Positions 53,870 to 62,133 of a stretch of DNA of 64,000 nucleotides are shown piece by piece. How positions within the stretch are numbered: the first letter of the stretch is position 1; each line of letters starts with the position of its first letter. Origin of the DNA: a virus. Under the pieces are notes generated by a model. That model made no database searches. It saw only the letters and a list, made by a program, of their open reading frames with translations, and was not told where the DNA came from. The stretch covers positions 1 to 64,000 of IMG/VR virus record IMGVR_UViG_3300037132_000149; one strand, written 5' to 3'. The position numbers and the translations under genes were made by a program.

Positions 53870-54667
53870 TCAATTGGTTTTCGGGACCCACGGCCGGCCC
53901 ATGTGGCCGGTCCACGAGTCGCAGGTTTCGTTTCCCCCCGCGGCGTCGTAATAGCCGTAGGGGATCATCAGGTCGCCCTCGAGACCCCAACCGGAGCCCC
54001 AGGAGTTGCGTGCAAGTTCCACGCCCTTTGTGTCGTCGTAGCCGTAGACCAGCAGCTCGTGGCCGCCGACCGGCGTCTCGAACCTCGCGGGCAGCGGCAG
54101 CAATCCAGTCTCGGCCACCTCGTCGCTCTCGATCGCCTTGTACACCGGGATGCCGATCGTCCGGCAGTAGCCGGAGGCCAGCACCGACTTCGCGGTTGCA
54201 AGGCCCTCGTCGAACAGCACGCGGTGGTAGGCGCCGATCCTGAAAGCGTATGCGGCCGCATCCATCGGCGCGGTCGGCGCCTGGCCGATCGCGGTGTCAA
54301 TAAATGGATCCGCCGGGTCCGGGCAGACGCCAAGCTGGTTGAGGACCTGAAACAGGGTGCGGCTGTCCGAGCCGTCGTCGGCAGGGAATGTGCCGTTCTT
54401 CATGCGCTCCTGGGCGTAGAGGAAGAGCGCCGAGAACATGGCCGGGCTAACGAGTTTGGTTGGGAAGGCGGAGGTGAACGCGCCGTAAAGCCAGTCGAGC
54501 CATCCTGCTCCTGACTGGCCTGTGCAGCTTCCGCTCGCGCCCTGGTCGCGCACCGGCCCGAGGCCTGGCTTCATGCTCACCGTGGCCGGACCCAAGGCCA
54601 GCGACCGCATCGCGAGGTGATCGCGAACGTCAAACAGATCCTTGCGAACTTTGAAGATGCGACTCAT
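53870..54667 (-). CDS. Papain-like (C1 family) cysteine peptidase
   Basis: A 265-residue protein with the C1 catalytic set: Gln42 and Cys48 in GPVRDQGASGSCTGQS, His203 in GGHELLVYGYDD and Asn221 in LARNSWGSGWG. The usual W after the catalytic Cys is absent, but the QGxxGSC block and NSWGxxWG block are strong. No signal peptide or pro-domain is visible. It overlaps the next gene by four bases and lies in the lysis/exported-protein block. It might mature virion proteins or degrade host proteins; the substrate is unknown. Confidence 0.85.
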   Translation of the reverse strand: MSRIFKVRKDLFDVRDHLAMRSLALGPATVSMKPGLGPVRDQGASGSCTGQSGAGWLDWLYGAFTSAFPTKLVSPAMFSALFLYAQERMKNGTFPADDGSDSRTLFQVLNQLGVCPDPADPFIDTAIGQAPTAPMDAAAYAFRIGAYHRVLFDEGLATAKSVLASGYCRTIGIPVYKAIESDEVAETGLLPLPARFETPVGGHELLVYGYDDTKGVELARNSWGSGWGLEGDLMIPYGYYDAAGGNETCDSWTGHMGRPWVPKTN

Positions 54668-54909
54668 GAATGGTTTCCCTCCTTTTGGACCAGCGAGTTC
54701 ACCCCTGGGTCAGGGGCGTCGTTTGTCATGTGGGCGACCGCGATTCTCAGGCCGCCGGCGACGGCTGCGAGAACCAGGAACGTGATCGGCACCCATTTGG
54801 GGCATCCTTGAATGGCCACCGTGCCAGCGGCTGCGGATCCGAAGGCTGTCGTAAAGAACCCGGCGTACCCGGCAAGCGTTGTAAGACTCACTCCGAAAAG
54901 TTTCTGCAT
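54664..54909 (-). CDS. Small membrane protein, candidate holin (81 aa)
   Basis: Two predicted transmembrane helices: VSLTTLAGYAGFFTTAFGSA and VPITFLVLAAVAGGLRIAVA, with a short polar end. The size and two-helix form fit class II holins, and it lies three genes from the M15 endolysin. Identity rests on topology and context only. Confidence 0.5.
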   Translation of the reverse strand: MQKLFGVSLTTLAGYAGFFTTAFGSAAAGTVAIQGCPKWVPITFLVLAAVAGGLRIAVAHMTNDAPDPGVNSLVQKEGNHS

Positions 54910-54961
54910 GGCGTCTTGCGCCCCTTTCGTGGCGATTTTGGCCCTTCGATTACCGGCGCGC

Positions 54962-55501
54962 CTAGCGGTGCCAGGTGACGGTCACCGTCGGCGCTGCCAG
55001 GGTTGCTACGTTGTACTTCCCGGTCTCGAACACGTTCGGCGGCGTGCTCGGCAGCAGTGGCGGCGCCAGTGACGCGATCGTCGTCACGGCCGGCGCGCCC
55101 AGCGCGGGCGGGTAGAGCGCGATCAATTGCGCGGTCGAGGCCGGCGAAGGCGGGCCGGTCCAGGCCGGCGTGAGGTTCGTGTAAACCACCTGCACGGTAA
55201 ACGCCACGTAAACGCCGGTCGCCGGGGCCGGCCCGCTGTAGCTTGCCGTCGTGAGTGCCGTCGCTGGCGTCTGGAGCGCCGTGTACGGGCCGGGCCCCGG
55301 GTTGCCGGGCGTCGGGCAGGTGGTCGCGTTGGTGCACGTCGCCCAACTGTAGATGTACCCGCAGGTGTAGCCGGCTGGGCAGGCCGGCGCATTGTTTGAG
55401 GCGGTGACGGTGGGCGGCGGTGTCACCGGCGCCTGGCCGTGGCTGCAGCCGACGATGGCGGCGGCGAGCACGAGGGCTAGAAGTTCGTTGCGTAGTTTCA
55501 T
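54962..55501 (-). CDS. Lipoprotein, paralogue of the next gene's C-terminal domain
   Basis: ATG 55501. MKLRNELLALVLAAAIVGCS is a lipoprotein signal with lipobox IVGC. The mature part has CPAGYTCGYIYSWATCTNAT, PTPGNPGPGPYTALQTPATA and VQVVYTNLTPAWTGPPSPAS, all of which recur in the gene at 55524. It should be lipid-anchored in the cell envelope. A surface-display role is inferred; no known family. Confidence 0.6.
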   Translation of the reverse strand: MKLRNELLALVLAAAIVGCSHGQAPVTPPPTVTASNNAPACPAGYTCGYIYSWATCTNATTCPTPGNPGPGPYTALQTPATALTTASYSGPAPATGVYVAFTVQVVYTNLTPAWTGPPSPASTAQLIALYPPALGAPAVTTIASLAPPLLPSTPPNVFETGKYNVATLAAPTVTVTWHR

Positions 55502-55523
55502 GGAATCCTCCTTGGGTTGATGG

Positions 55524-56240
55524 TTACTGTTGGCTCCGGCCAAGCGACGTCGGGTGAGTTGGCTCGACCGCGGGCACCAGTTGCGCCGTTGATGCCTCCG
55601 AAGGCGGCCCGGTCCAGGCCGGGGTGAGGTTCGTGTAAACCACCTGCACGGTGCATGCGAGATAGACCCCGGTCGCCGGCGCCGAACCCGTGTGATTGGG
55701 CGACGACAGCGCCGTCGCTGGCGTCTGGATTGCCGTGTAGGGTCCGGGCCCCGGGTTGCCGGGGGTCGGGCATACGGTTGAGTTTGTGCAGGTCGCACAA
55801 CTGAAAATGTAGCCGCAGGTGTTGCCATCCGGGCACGTCGGCGCCGATGCTGAGGCCGTAATCGTGGCCGGCGGGTTGACCTTGACGGTCGGTTTCGAGA
55901 GGGCCGCCGGCAAGGCCGGAACTGGCACGGTCGCGGTGTTTGAATTTGAACTCGTCACGCCCTCGGCGTCCACGCTTTCGACCACGTAGTCGTAGCTCGT
56001 GGCTGGCTGCGGGGTCAGGTCTGAGTAGTTTGTCGGCACAACCAGGCCGGTCGAGATCTGCTGAAAGCTGGTCGACCCTGTCGGCGCACGATAGGCGTTG
56101 TATCCAGCCACCGGGTCGGGCGAGCTCACGGGGGCATCCCAGGTCAGGTTTACCTTAAAACTCGTCACTTTGGCCTGGCCGGCGGCGGATCTCGCCCACG
56201 CACATACGAGAACCAGCGCCAGCATGAAGACTCTCAGCAT
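55524..56240 (-). CDS. Exported fibronectin-III protein with a domain shared with its neighbour
   Basis: ATG 56240. MLRVFMLALVLVCAWARSAA is a signal peptide. Residues 25-105 are a fibronectin type III domain (FKVNLTWDAPVSSPDPVAGY, NAYRAPTGS, YDYVVESVDAEGVTS). Residues 130-225 repeat the Cys/Pro-rich module of the lipoprotein gene (CPDGNTCGYIFSCATCTNST). Likely a surface-exposed binding protein. Confidence 0.6.
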   Translation of the reverse strand: MLRVFMLALVLVCAWARSAAGQAKVTSFKVNLTWDAPVSSPDPVAGYNAYRAPTGSTSFQQISTGLVVPTNYSDLTPQPATSYDYVVESVDAEGVTSSNSNTATVPVPALPAALSKPTVKVNPPATITASASAPTCPDGNTCGYIFSCATCTNSTVCPTPGNPGPGPYTAIQTPATALSSPNHTGSAPATGVYLACTVQVVYTNLTPAWTGPPSEASTAQLVPAVEPTHPTSLGRSQQ

Positions 56241-56250
56241 CAATCGCTCC

Positions 56251-56505
56251 TTACCGAAGGTGAATAAAACCCAGCGCACTCAGCGCCACCAGGGTCGCCG
56301 GCACGCCCGCCAGAAAAACGATGAACCAGAGCACGCCCTTGGCGAAGCTCCCAAAGTTGCGACGTGTGGTGCTGAAATCCCGCCATTCGCCCACCATGCC
56401 CTCGTCTCCATCCTTGCCGAAAAGGATCGTGTCCACGGGCTTCGCCCACAGTTGCAGTTTCAAGAGCTCGCGCTGCGGGCTTTCGTGTCCCGGTTCATAC
56501 GGCAT
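56251..56505 (-). CDS. Small membrane protein (84 aa)
   Basis: MPYEPGHESPQRELLKLQLW is soluble and charged; FAKGVLWFIVFLAGVPATLV is one transmembrane helix near the C-terminus with a possible second half-helix. Could be a holin/antiholin or a membrane anchor. It precedes a long exported gene. Not recognised. Confidence 0.5.
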   Translation of the reverse strand: MPYEPGHESPQRELLKLQLWAKPVDTILFGKDGDEGMVGEWRDFSTTRRNFGSFAKGVLWFIVFLAGVPATLVALSALGFIHLR

Positions 56506-56571
56506 CTCTTCCCCTCAGTTGATCCCGTGAATGGTGAGTGTATCGCCAGCAGAGAAGTGAGTCTCGTTAGC

Positions 56572-59493
56572 TCATCGTCCGGTTACCGTGACGGTGGTTC
56601 CAACTACGAAATTGACACCCTGACCGTTCTGAATCTTGATTGCGTTAATCGCCGCAGTTGAGTCCCATTCTCCGCCAAAGTGCATTGCCATCAAATTTGA
56701 GGCATTGTTTTGACTTCCCCAACCCTCGCCCGTCACTGCTTTTGGCAATGTTGTTCCAGCATAATTCAATACAATTGCTGAAGCGCCACCTATAGTTGCA
56801 CATCCACTACTGCAACCACTAGCAGGGAAATTGTCAATCAGATCGATGAAAGCCACACCAAAACTTTGCAGATTAAATTGTGCCCCCGCAAGGGATTTTC
56901 CGCCTTGGTAACTGTAGTTATTGCCGGTGTCTCCATTGAATTGCAACTGGACATTGGTGCCAGAGCCGCTTGCTAGCACCCCACTGAAAGAGATTTGCAA
57001 ATCAGTGCAAGTAGCAGGGATTGATGAGATTGTGATACTGGTCGCCGGTGAGCCAAGAGTAGTGGAAATCGGCGTCATGCAGGCTGCACCACCCCCGCCT
57101 GAAGGCAGGTATCCGGTGCCCGATGCGTTCCAGTTCGTTCCGTCGTAGCAGATGTGCATCGGCTTGTTGGCGGGGATGCTGCTTGAGGCGACCAGCGTCG
57201 TCGTCCAGCCGCTCGAACCCGCCACGGCCACGCTTTTCGCACCCAGCGAGTTTACGTTGACCGTCAGCCCCGTGCCAGAGTTCGCCGTTGTCGTCGAATA
57301 GACCACGCAGTTGCCGGTCTGCGGCACAAACGTGTTGGCTACGGTGCAGCTTTGCGCGGTCCCGCTGCCGCTCGAATCGGCGCATAGCTGAGGCATGAAT
57401 CCGGTAACCGGCAGGTTGGTCTCCGCCGCTCCCGAGTTCTGCGACACGCTGGTGCCCCCGAGTCCGGTGCCGCAGGTTGGGCAATCGATGACATGGCCGG
57501 TGATTCGTATCGGTGAGGTCGCCGTGTAGTCCTGAACCTCGAGGATCACGTTCGAGCCTGTCACCTTGAATGTCCCTGGGGTGTAGCCGGAATCGGGCGA
57601 CGGCGCGGCCGCGTTAAAGTTCGGACTCGATACCCCTGCCCCATTGACGTTGACACTCGTCCCCGCCACGCAACCGCTAGTGGTCAGTGCGGCCCCGGTC
57701 CCGTTCGGGCAGATAGGCGCAGTCGAGGAAGTGATGCCCTGGATCACCACATTCCCGGCGCCGTCCACGGTGATGCCATTCTCCCCGTAGATGCCCATGA
57801 AGGCGTAGTTTGAAGCCGAAGAAGAACCCACAAAGTGGAAGCCGAAGAGTGCCGCGTTATTCGTGGACTCGGCGACGCCGGTCTCAATGTTGAGGTTCGC
57901 AGTGGCAGACGCATTTGCCGCCAGCACTCTCAATTGCGGAGCAAAGATTGAGCCGCTCGCTGAATTATTGAAGCTGCCGATCGCGTGGATGTCAGAACTA
58001 TAAACTTTGAAGGGGTTCAAATCGCCGCCGCCGTCGATCTGCACGCCCTTGTATCCGCTCGTGGTGCGAATCGTGAAGACCTGCGTATCCATCGCCGCAT
58101 TGAACCAGCTCTCGTAGTAGATGGCATCAGCAGCCGGAACGTGCACGAAGCCGTCGCCGGCGTTCGATACGCCCGGCCCCGCGCCGAAGTATTGCGGTCG
58201 CTTGTCGTAGGGCAGCGACGAGCCGGAGAGAATCGAACTCGACATGGTGTTCGAGGCCAGGTTCACGCCGCCGGCGCCAAAGCCGCCGTTTCCGGCCACC
58301 ATGCTCGAGTTCGTGGCGTCGTTCACCACGCGCCCGATGTCGGCAAAGATGTCCCAATACTGGCCGTTGGCCGCGGTCGCTACGCTCTTGCCCTGCAAGG
58401 GTAGCCACTGCTCGAGGGCGACGTAGGTCTGGTAGCCGGAGGTACAGATCCCGATGCCGGCCTGGTTGATGATGAAGGCGTTCGTGCTCCACTCGATCAC
58501 AGAACTGCCGTCAGTGTGGATCTTTGCCCAGAGCGACTGTAGCGCGGCCTCGATCGTCGCCGCCGAGTTGCAGCCGGCGCTGCTTGCTGCCACGTCGTTC
58601 TCTTCCTGGCCCAGAATAAAGTAGGTTGGCAGCCCCGTTACCGCCTCGCTGAGGGGATGGAGAAGGCTGGTGTAGTCGGTGTTCAGCTCCTGGAGCGTCA
58701 CCGGGCTCGGAATGACGACCTTGGTCGTCCCGATCCCGTGCAGCCGGCCCTGGTTGGTCGTGTTAAAGGGGAAGTTATAGCTTGCGATGGCCGCATTGCC
58801 GCAGGTCGATGAGCAGGACCCAGTGCCCGAAAAACTGAACTTGAACTGCGTGGTGGTCAGGCCGGACGACAGAACCTGAAAGAGCGTGTACCCCGTTGCC
58901 AGCGTCGTATGGGCCGGAGCCGAGAAGGCCGTCGTCCACGCGCTCGAGAAGCGCATATTCACCCAGTCACCCGCGACCATCCCGTTGGAGCCCGTGTTGG
59001 TCACGGTGCAGGTTCCCGCGGAGCAACTAAAGGTTGCCAGCGCAAAGGTCGGCTCGATCGCGTTTCCATCGTCGTCGTTCGCGCTGTCGCCGGCGAACAC
59101 AAATACCGAGTTGTTTGGGATGGGCAGGGTGTTAGCCGCGATGGTCACGTTGCCGATACAGCCGCCGGCCACGAACGGCGTGCAGCTCGTGTTCGTTCCT
59201 GGCAGGATCTCCGTGACCGCGCCGAAGGAGGAGCCGAGGCACGCCGACAGCGTCACGCATGGCGTCCACTGGCCCAGCGACGTATTGAACCCGTAAAAGG
59301 CAAAGGCCTGCGGCGTGCTTTGCGCAGGCTCCGAGGTCGATGGGTTGGTGATCTGAACCCACTGGCCGGAGGTCGGGTTCCACTGATAGAGCGCGATGGG
59401 CGTCGGCTGGAGCCCGATGACCTGGCCTCGCACACCGAGCGCAGCGCACGCGGCAAGCGCAACCAACCCGACAATCCTCGCGAGGTTTCGCAC
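56572..59493 (-). CDS. Exported SGNH/GDSL-hydrolase-like large protein (973 aa)
   Basis: A GTG at 59493 with AAGGGCGG upstream starts VRNLARIVGLVALAACAALG, a signal peptide. SVFVFAGDSANDDDGN is a GDS block I, FILGQEENDVAAS resembles block III (GxND) and GDGFVHVPAADA gives Asp-x-x-His (block V), so residues 130-475 form an SGNH esterase domain with an insertion. The C-terminal half is Gly/Ser/Thr-rich β sequence like phage tail fibres. It could be a fibre that de-acetylates or cleaves surface polysaccharide, but an N-terminal export signal is odd for a virion protein. Confidence 0.6.
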   Translation of the reverse strand: MRNLARIVGLVALAACAALGVRGQVIGLQPTPIALYQWNPTSGQWVQITNPSTSEPAQSTPQAFAFYGFNTSLGQWTPCVTLSACLGSSFGAVTEILPGTNTSCTPFVAGGCIGNVTIAANTLPIPNNSVFVFAGDSANDDDGNAIEPTFALATFSCSAGTCTVTNTGSNGMVAGDWVNMRFSSAWTTAFSAPAHTTLATGYTLFQVLSSGLTTTQFKFSFSGTGSCSSTCGNAAIASYNFPFNTTNQGRLHGIGTTKVVIPSPVTLQELNTDYTSLLHPLSEAVTGLPTYFILGQEENDVAASSAGCNSAATIEAALQSLWAKIHTDGSSVIEWSTNAFIINQAGIGICTSGYQTYVALEQWLPLQGKSVATAANGQYWDIFADIGRVVNDATNSSMVAGNGGFGAGGVNLASNTMSSSILSGSSLPYDKRPQYFGAGPGVSNAGDGFVHVPAADAIYYESWFNAAMDTQVFTIRTTSGYKGVQIDGGGDLNPFKVYSSDIHAIGSFNNSASGSIFAPQLRVLAANASATANLNIETGVAESTNNAALFGFHFVGSSSASNYAFMGIYGENGITVDGAGNVVIQGITSSTAPICPNGTGAALTTSGCVAGTSVNVNGAGVSSPNFNAAAPSPDSGYTPGTFKVTGSNVILEVQDYTATSPIRITGHVIDCPTCGTGLGGTSVSQNSGAAETNLPVTGFMPQLCADSSGSGTAQSCTVANTFVPQTGNCVVYSTTTANSGTGLTVNVNSLGAKSVAVAGSSGWTTTLVASSSIPANKPMHICYDGTNWNASGTGYLPSGGGGAACMTPISTTLGSPATSITISSIPATCTDLQISFSGVLASGSGTNVQLQFNGDTGNNYSYQGGKSLAGAQFNLQSFGVAFIDLIDNFPASGCSSGCATIGGASAIVLNYAGTTLPKAVTGEGWGSQNNASNLMAMHFGGEWDSTAAINAIKIQNGQGVNFVVGTTVTVTGR

Positions 59494-59509
59494 GTTCCGC
59501 CCTTTCAAA

Positions 59510-59803
59510 CTACTTCGGCCTGGCCGGCGCCGGTTTGGCCGCTTTGGCCGCCGCGGCGTCTTCCGCCGCGATCCTGTCCAGCCAATGCTGGCACTCCTGA
59601 ATTGCGCCGGCGATTGCCTGGACGTTAGCGATGGCCTGCTGTTGCTGCTGTTGTAACTCGAGCAGCCGCCGCTCAATATCTTCGCGCTTGACGACCGAGG
59701 CCGCCGTGGGCGCTGCCGGCGCTGGAGCAGCCGGCTTTGAATCCTGGGCGACGGCCATCAGGCAGGCACCCAGGAGCAGTACAAATATGGCCTTGCTGTG
59801 CAT
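59510..59803 (-). CDS. Exported coiled-coil protein (97 aa), spanin-like
   Basis: MHSKAIFVLLLGACLMAVAQ is a signal peptide with LGAC that could be a lipobox. A Pro/Ala linker precedes VKREDIERRLLELQQQQQQA and IANVQAIAGAIQECQHWLDR, a coiled coil, and a short Lys/Ala/Pro tail. Small exported coiled coils of this kind can act as outer spanins or fibre chaperones. No proof of either. Confidence 0.5.
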   Translation of the reverse strand: MHSKAIFVLLLGACLMAVAQDSKPAAPAPAAPTAASVVKREDIERRLLELQQQQQQAIANVQAIAGAIQECQHWLDRIAAEDAAAAKAAKPAPARPK

Positions 59804-59814
59804 TTCTGCCGATC

Positions 59815-60384
59815 CTAGCTGGCGCCGGCGTAGACCCGCACGTAGGCGTCGGACCCGTTGATCTTCACCTTGATGTAGCCGGTAACTGCCGAGGACGCAC
59901 CCGAGCCGGAGATCAGGTAGCCGCCGCCGTTGTCGGTCAGATCCGCAAAGTACGCAGCCTTTGAGTAGCCATAGATCAAGTCATGGAAGATCGTCGCCGT
60001 GGTGTTGGTGACGACGATCCCGTCGCAGAACGCGCAACTCACCGAAGGGCCAGTCGCCCCGGCGTCGCTCCACAAGCCGCCAACGTGGGACGCAGAGGTC
60101 AGCGTCGCGGCTGAAAGATCGAGTTGCCCGAGCACGCCGAAATCCCAGGTTGAGCCGCTTACGGTCCCGGCCAGCACAAACTTGCCCTGCGTGCCGTAGA
60201 GGTAGCCGCTCGAGGCCGTGGTGCCTACCGGGATGGTTGCCAGCCCGCGCACGCCGGTCAGGTTGTTCCCGCCGTTCGCATAGCTCGCGTTCGATGTGGT
60301 CACGGATCCAACAATCGAGCGCACGTTGCCGGGCGCGGCTGCGGTCACCGTTGCGGCGGCCTGTGGGCCGGTTACGCCCAGCAC
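59815..60384 (-). CDS. Putative fibre-region protein (189 aa)
   Basis: Start at GTG 60384, just after the TAG of the previous gene (60403); no upstream ATG is available. Gly/Ser/Thr/Val-rich β sequence throughout (GGNNLTGVRGLATIPVGTTA, LYGTQGKFVLAGTVSGSTWD), ending in GYIKVKINGSDAYVRVYAG, a pattern common at the C-terminus of tail-fibre and spike proteins. It may once have been joined to the previous gene. Confidence 0.5.
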   Translation of the reverse strand: MLGVTGPQAAATVTAAAPGNVRSIVGSVTTSNASYANGGNNLTGVRGLATIPVGTTASSGYLYGTQGKFVLAGTVSGSTWDFGVLGQLDLSAATLTSASHVGGLWSDAGATGPSVSCAFCDGIVVTNTTATIFHDLIYGYSKAAYFADLTDNGGGYLISGSGASSAVTGYIKVKINGSDAYVRVYAGAS

Positions 60385-60399
60385 CCCGCCCGAGCAGGC

Positions 60400-60999
60400 C
60401 TAGAACGTCCACGGGTTGGTGGTTACGTCGACCACGCCTGTCTTCGCGCTGCAGGTGGCCGCGGCGAGGATCGTCGCCGCTGTCACCGCCGAGTCCTGCG
60501 AGTGTATGTTTGCGACCAGCTTGTACCACTCGGGGCTCAGAACGACGGTCATCAGCGCAGGTTCATGCGTGCCGCCGACCGCGTTCAAAGCCTCCTGGAG
60601 GCCGCCCGTGCCAGACTGCAATGTGAATGTGGTGTGAGGGTTCACCGGCGCGATGTTGACGCCGCAGCGCAGCTCGCTCGGCACCAGGTAGCTCGACGGG
60701 GTCAGCACCTCGCTCGTGGCCTGGTTCTGGTCCTGAATCAGGATCGGAGCCAGGGCCAGCGTGTCGGCGAAGGCATAGAACGTCGGGCTGTCGGCAAAGT
60801 CCAGTTGCGTGACCTGGCACCCGTTTACATTCGAGAAGGTGTACGTGTTGGGCTTCTGGCCTTGAATAGCCCAGCGCCCGTAGTTATCCGCATACACCCA
60901 GGGCGGCGCCCCGGCCGGATTGAACCCCTGAGCGAATACACACGCCGTCGCCGTCAGCGCCAGCACCAAAACCGCGAGAAGCCCGGTAAAGGTCTTCAT
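60400..60999 (-). CDS. Exported protein, shorter paralogue of the 61045 gene (199 aa)
   Basis: MKTFTGLLAVLVLALTATAC is a signal peptide. The mature start (QGFNPAGAPPWVYADNYGRW, AIQGQKPNTYTFSNVNGCQV) and the middle (HTTFTLQSGTGGLQEALNAV, VLSPEWYKLV) match the next gene at most positions. It ends after VDVTTNPWTF, where the paralogue continues for another 140 residues. Recent tandem duplication. Function unknown, likely surface or secreted. Confidence 0.6.
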   Translation of the reverse strand: MKTFTGLLAVLVLALTATACVFAQGFNPAGAPPWVYADNYGRWAIQGQKPNTYTFSNVNGCQVTQLDFADSPTFYAFADTLALAPILIQDQNQATSEVLTPSSYLVPSELRCGVNIAPVNPHTTFTLQSGTGGLQEALNAVGGTHEPALMTVVLSPEWYKLVANIHSQDSAVTAATILAAATCSAKTGVVDVTTNPWTF

Positions 61000-61044
61000 G
61001 GTTGCCTCGTTCCTTGTGGAGATTGGCCGTGCGCCCCTCTGCCA

Positions 61045-62052
61045 TCAATGGCAGAGGTAGGTCCAGGAGTACCCGGCGGTCGAGCTCGTGAGCCCGGCGG
61101 CGGGCGATGTCAGGGTTGCGACCGCAGGCGGCCCGATCACGGACGAGGCCACGGTAACGCCGGGGGCCACGCCGGTTGACGTGTAAACGCAGGTCGGGGC
61201 GTACTGGTACCCGCTCGTCGGCGAGCCGGCGGTGCCGGGCGAGGGCCAGGTCAGCGTAAAGATGGGATCGGCGGCCGTTGGAACCGCAGAGCCGGTCCTG
61301 AGAGTCACAGTCCCGGTCACGCTGTTGCCAGCGATCGCGATCGTCGGCGAGGTGCCGGCGCCCGTGCCGGCCGCGACCGTGGGAGGCGTTGCGCTCAACA
61401 GGTAGTATTGCGTGCCCGAGGCGTAGCCGCCCGAGCCCTTCCACACGTACTGCGTTGGCGGCGCCGTGGTGATGTCGACCACGATGGCGAAGACGCTGCC
61501 CTTGGCTGCCGCAATGATCGTCGCCGGCGTGGTCGAGGCCAGGGTCGAGTTCTGGGTTGAGATCCCGGTCACCAGCTTGTACCACTCGGGAGATAGGATC
61601 ACTTCCATCGCGTTCGCGGCCGTGAAGCCGCCCACCGAGTTGATCGCCTCCTGGAGACCGCCTGTGCCTGATTGCAGCGTGAAGGTCGTATGGTTGAGCG
61701 ACGGCGCGATGTCCACGCCGCAAGAGAGCTGCGTCGGCGTCAAGTAGGTCGACGGCGTCGCGAGCTCGCTGTTGGCTGAGTTCTGGTCGGCGATCAGCAC
61801 CGGAGCCAGCGCCACAGCGTTCGAGAACGCATAGAACGTCGGCCGGTTTTGAAAGTTGAGCTGCGTAATCTGGCAGCCGTTGACGTTCGAGAACGTGTAG
61901 GTGTTTGGCGACTGGCCTTGAATCGCCCAGCGGCCGTAGTTATCGGCGTATACGACGGGGGGCGAGCCGGCCGGGTTGAATCCCTGAGCGAGGACGAGAG
62001 CCGGCGTCAGCGACGCCAGCAGGATGACTGCGAGTGCGAGGAACTTCCGCAT
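61045..62052 (-). CDS. Exported protein, longer paralogue (335 aa)
   Basis: ATG 62052 has AGGAGA upstream and a 16-base palindrome 20 bases before it. MRKFLALAVILLASLTPALV is a signal peptide cut near LAQ. The N-terminal 200 residues match the 60400 gene. The C-terminal part is Gly/Thr/Pro-rich with ITTAPPTQYVWKGSGGYASG and a final WTYLCH. No known enzyme motif. Probably a surface or secreted adhesin-like protein. Confidence 0.6.
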   Translation of the reverse strand: MRKFLALAVILLASLTPALVLAQGFNPAGSPPVVYADNYGRWAIQGQSPNTYTFSNVNGCQITQLNFQNRPTFYAFSNAVALAPVLIADQNSANSELATPSTYLTPTQLSCGVDIAPSLNHTTFTLQSGTGGLQEAINSVGGFTAANAMEVILSPEWYKLVTGISTQNSTLASTTPATIIAAAKGSVFAIVVDITTAPPTQYVWKGSGGYASGTQYYLLSATPPTVAAGTGAGTSPTIAIAGNSVTGTVTLRTGSAVPTAADPIFTLTWPSPGTAGSPTSGYQYAPTCVYTSTGVAPGVTVASSVIGPPAVATLTSPAAGLTSSTAGYSWTYLCH

Positions 62053-62071
62053 GTCGATTCTCCTGGTGACT

Positions 62072-62087
62072 GGTCGCCGCGGCGACC
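62072..62087. repeat. Palindromic repeat, related copy 3
   Basis: Perfect palindrome GGTCGCCGCGGCGACC, sharing the core CGCCGCGGCG with the copies at 43504 and 47833, again 20 bases upstream of a minus-strand ATG (62052). Confidence 0.75.
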
Positions 62088-62133
62088 TGAGTCCTATTGT
62101 GGAATTGGCCTTACGAAGGGCCCTGCTCAAAAC

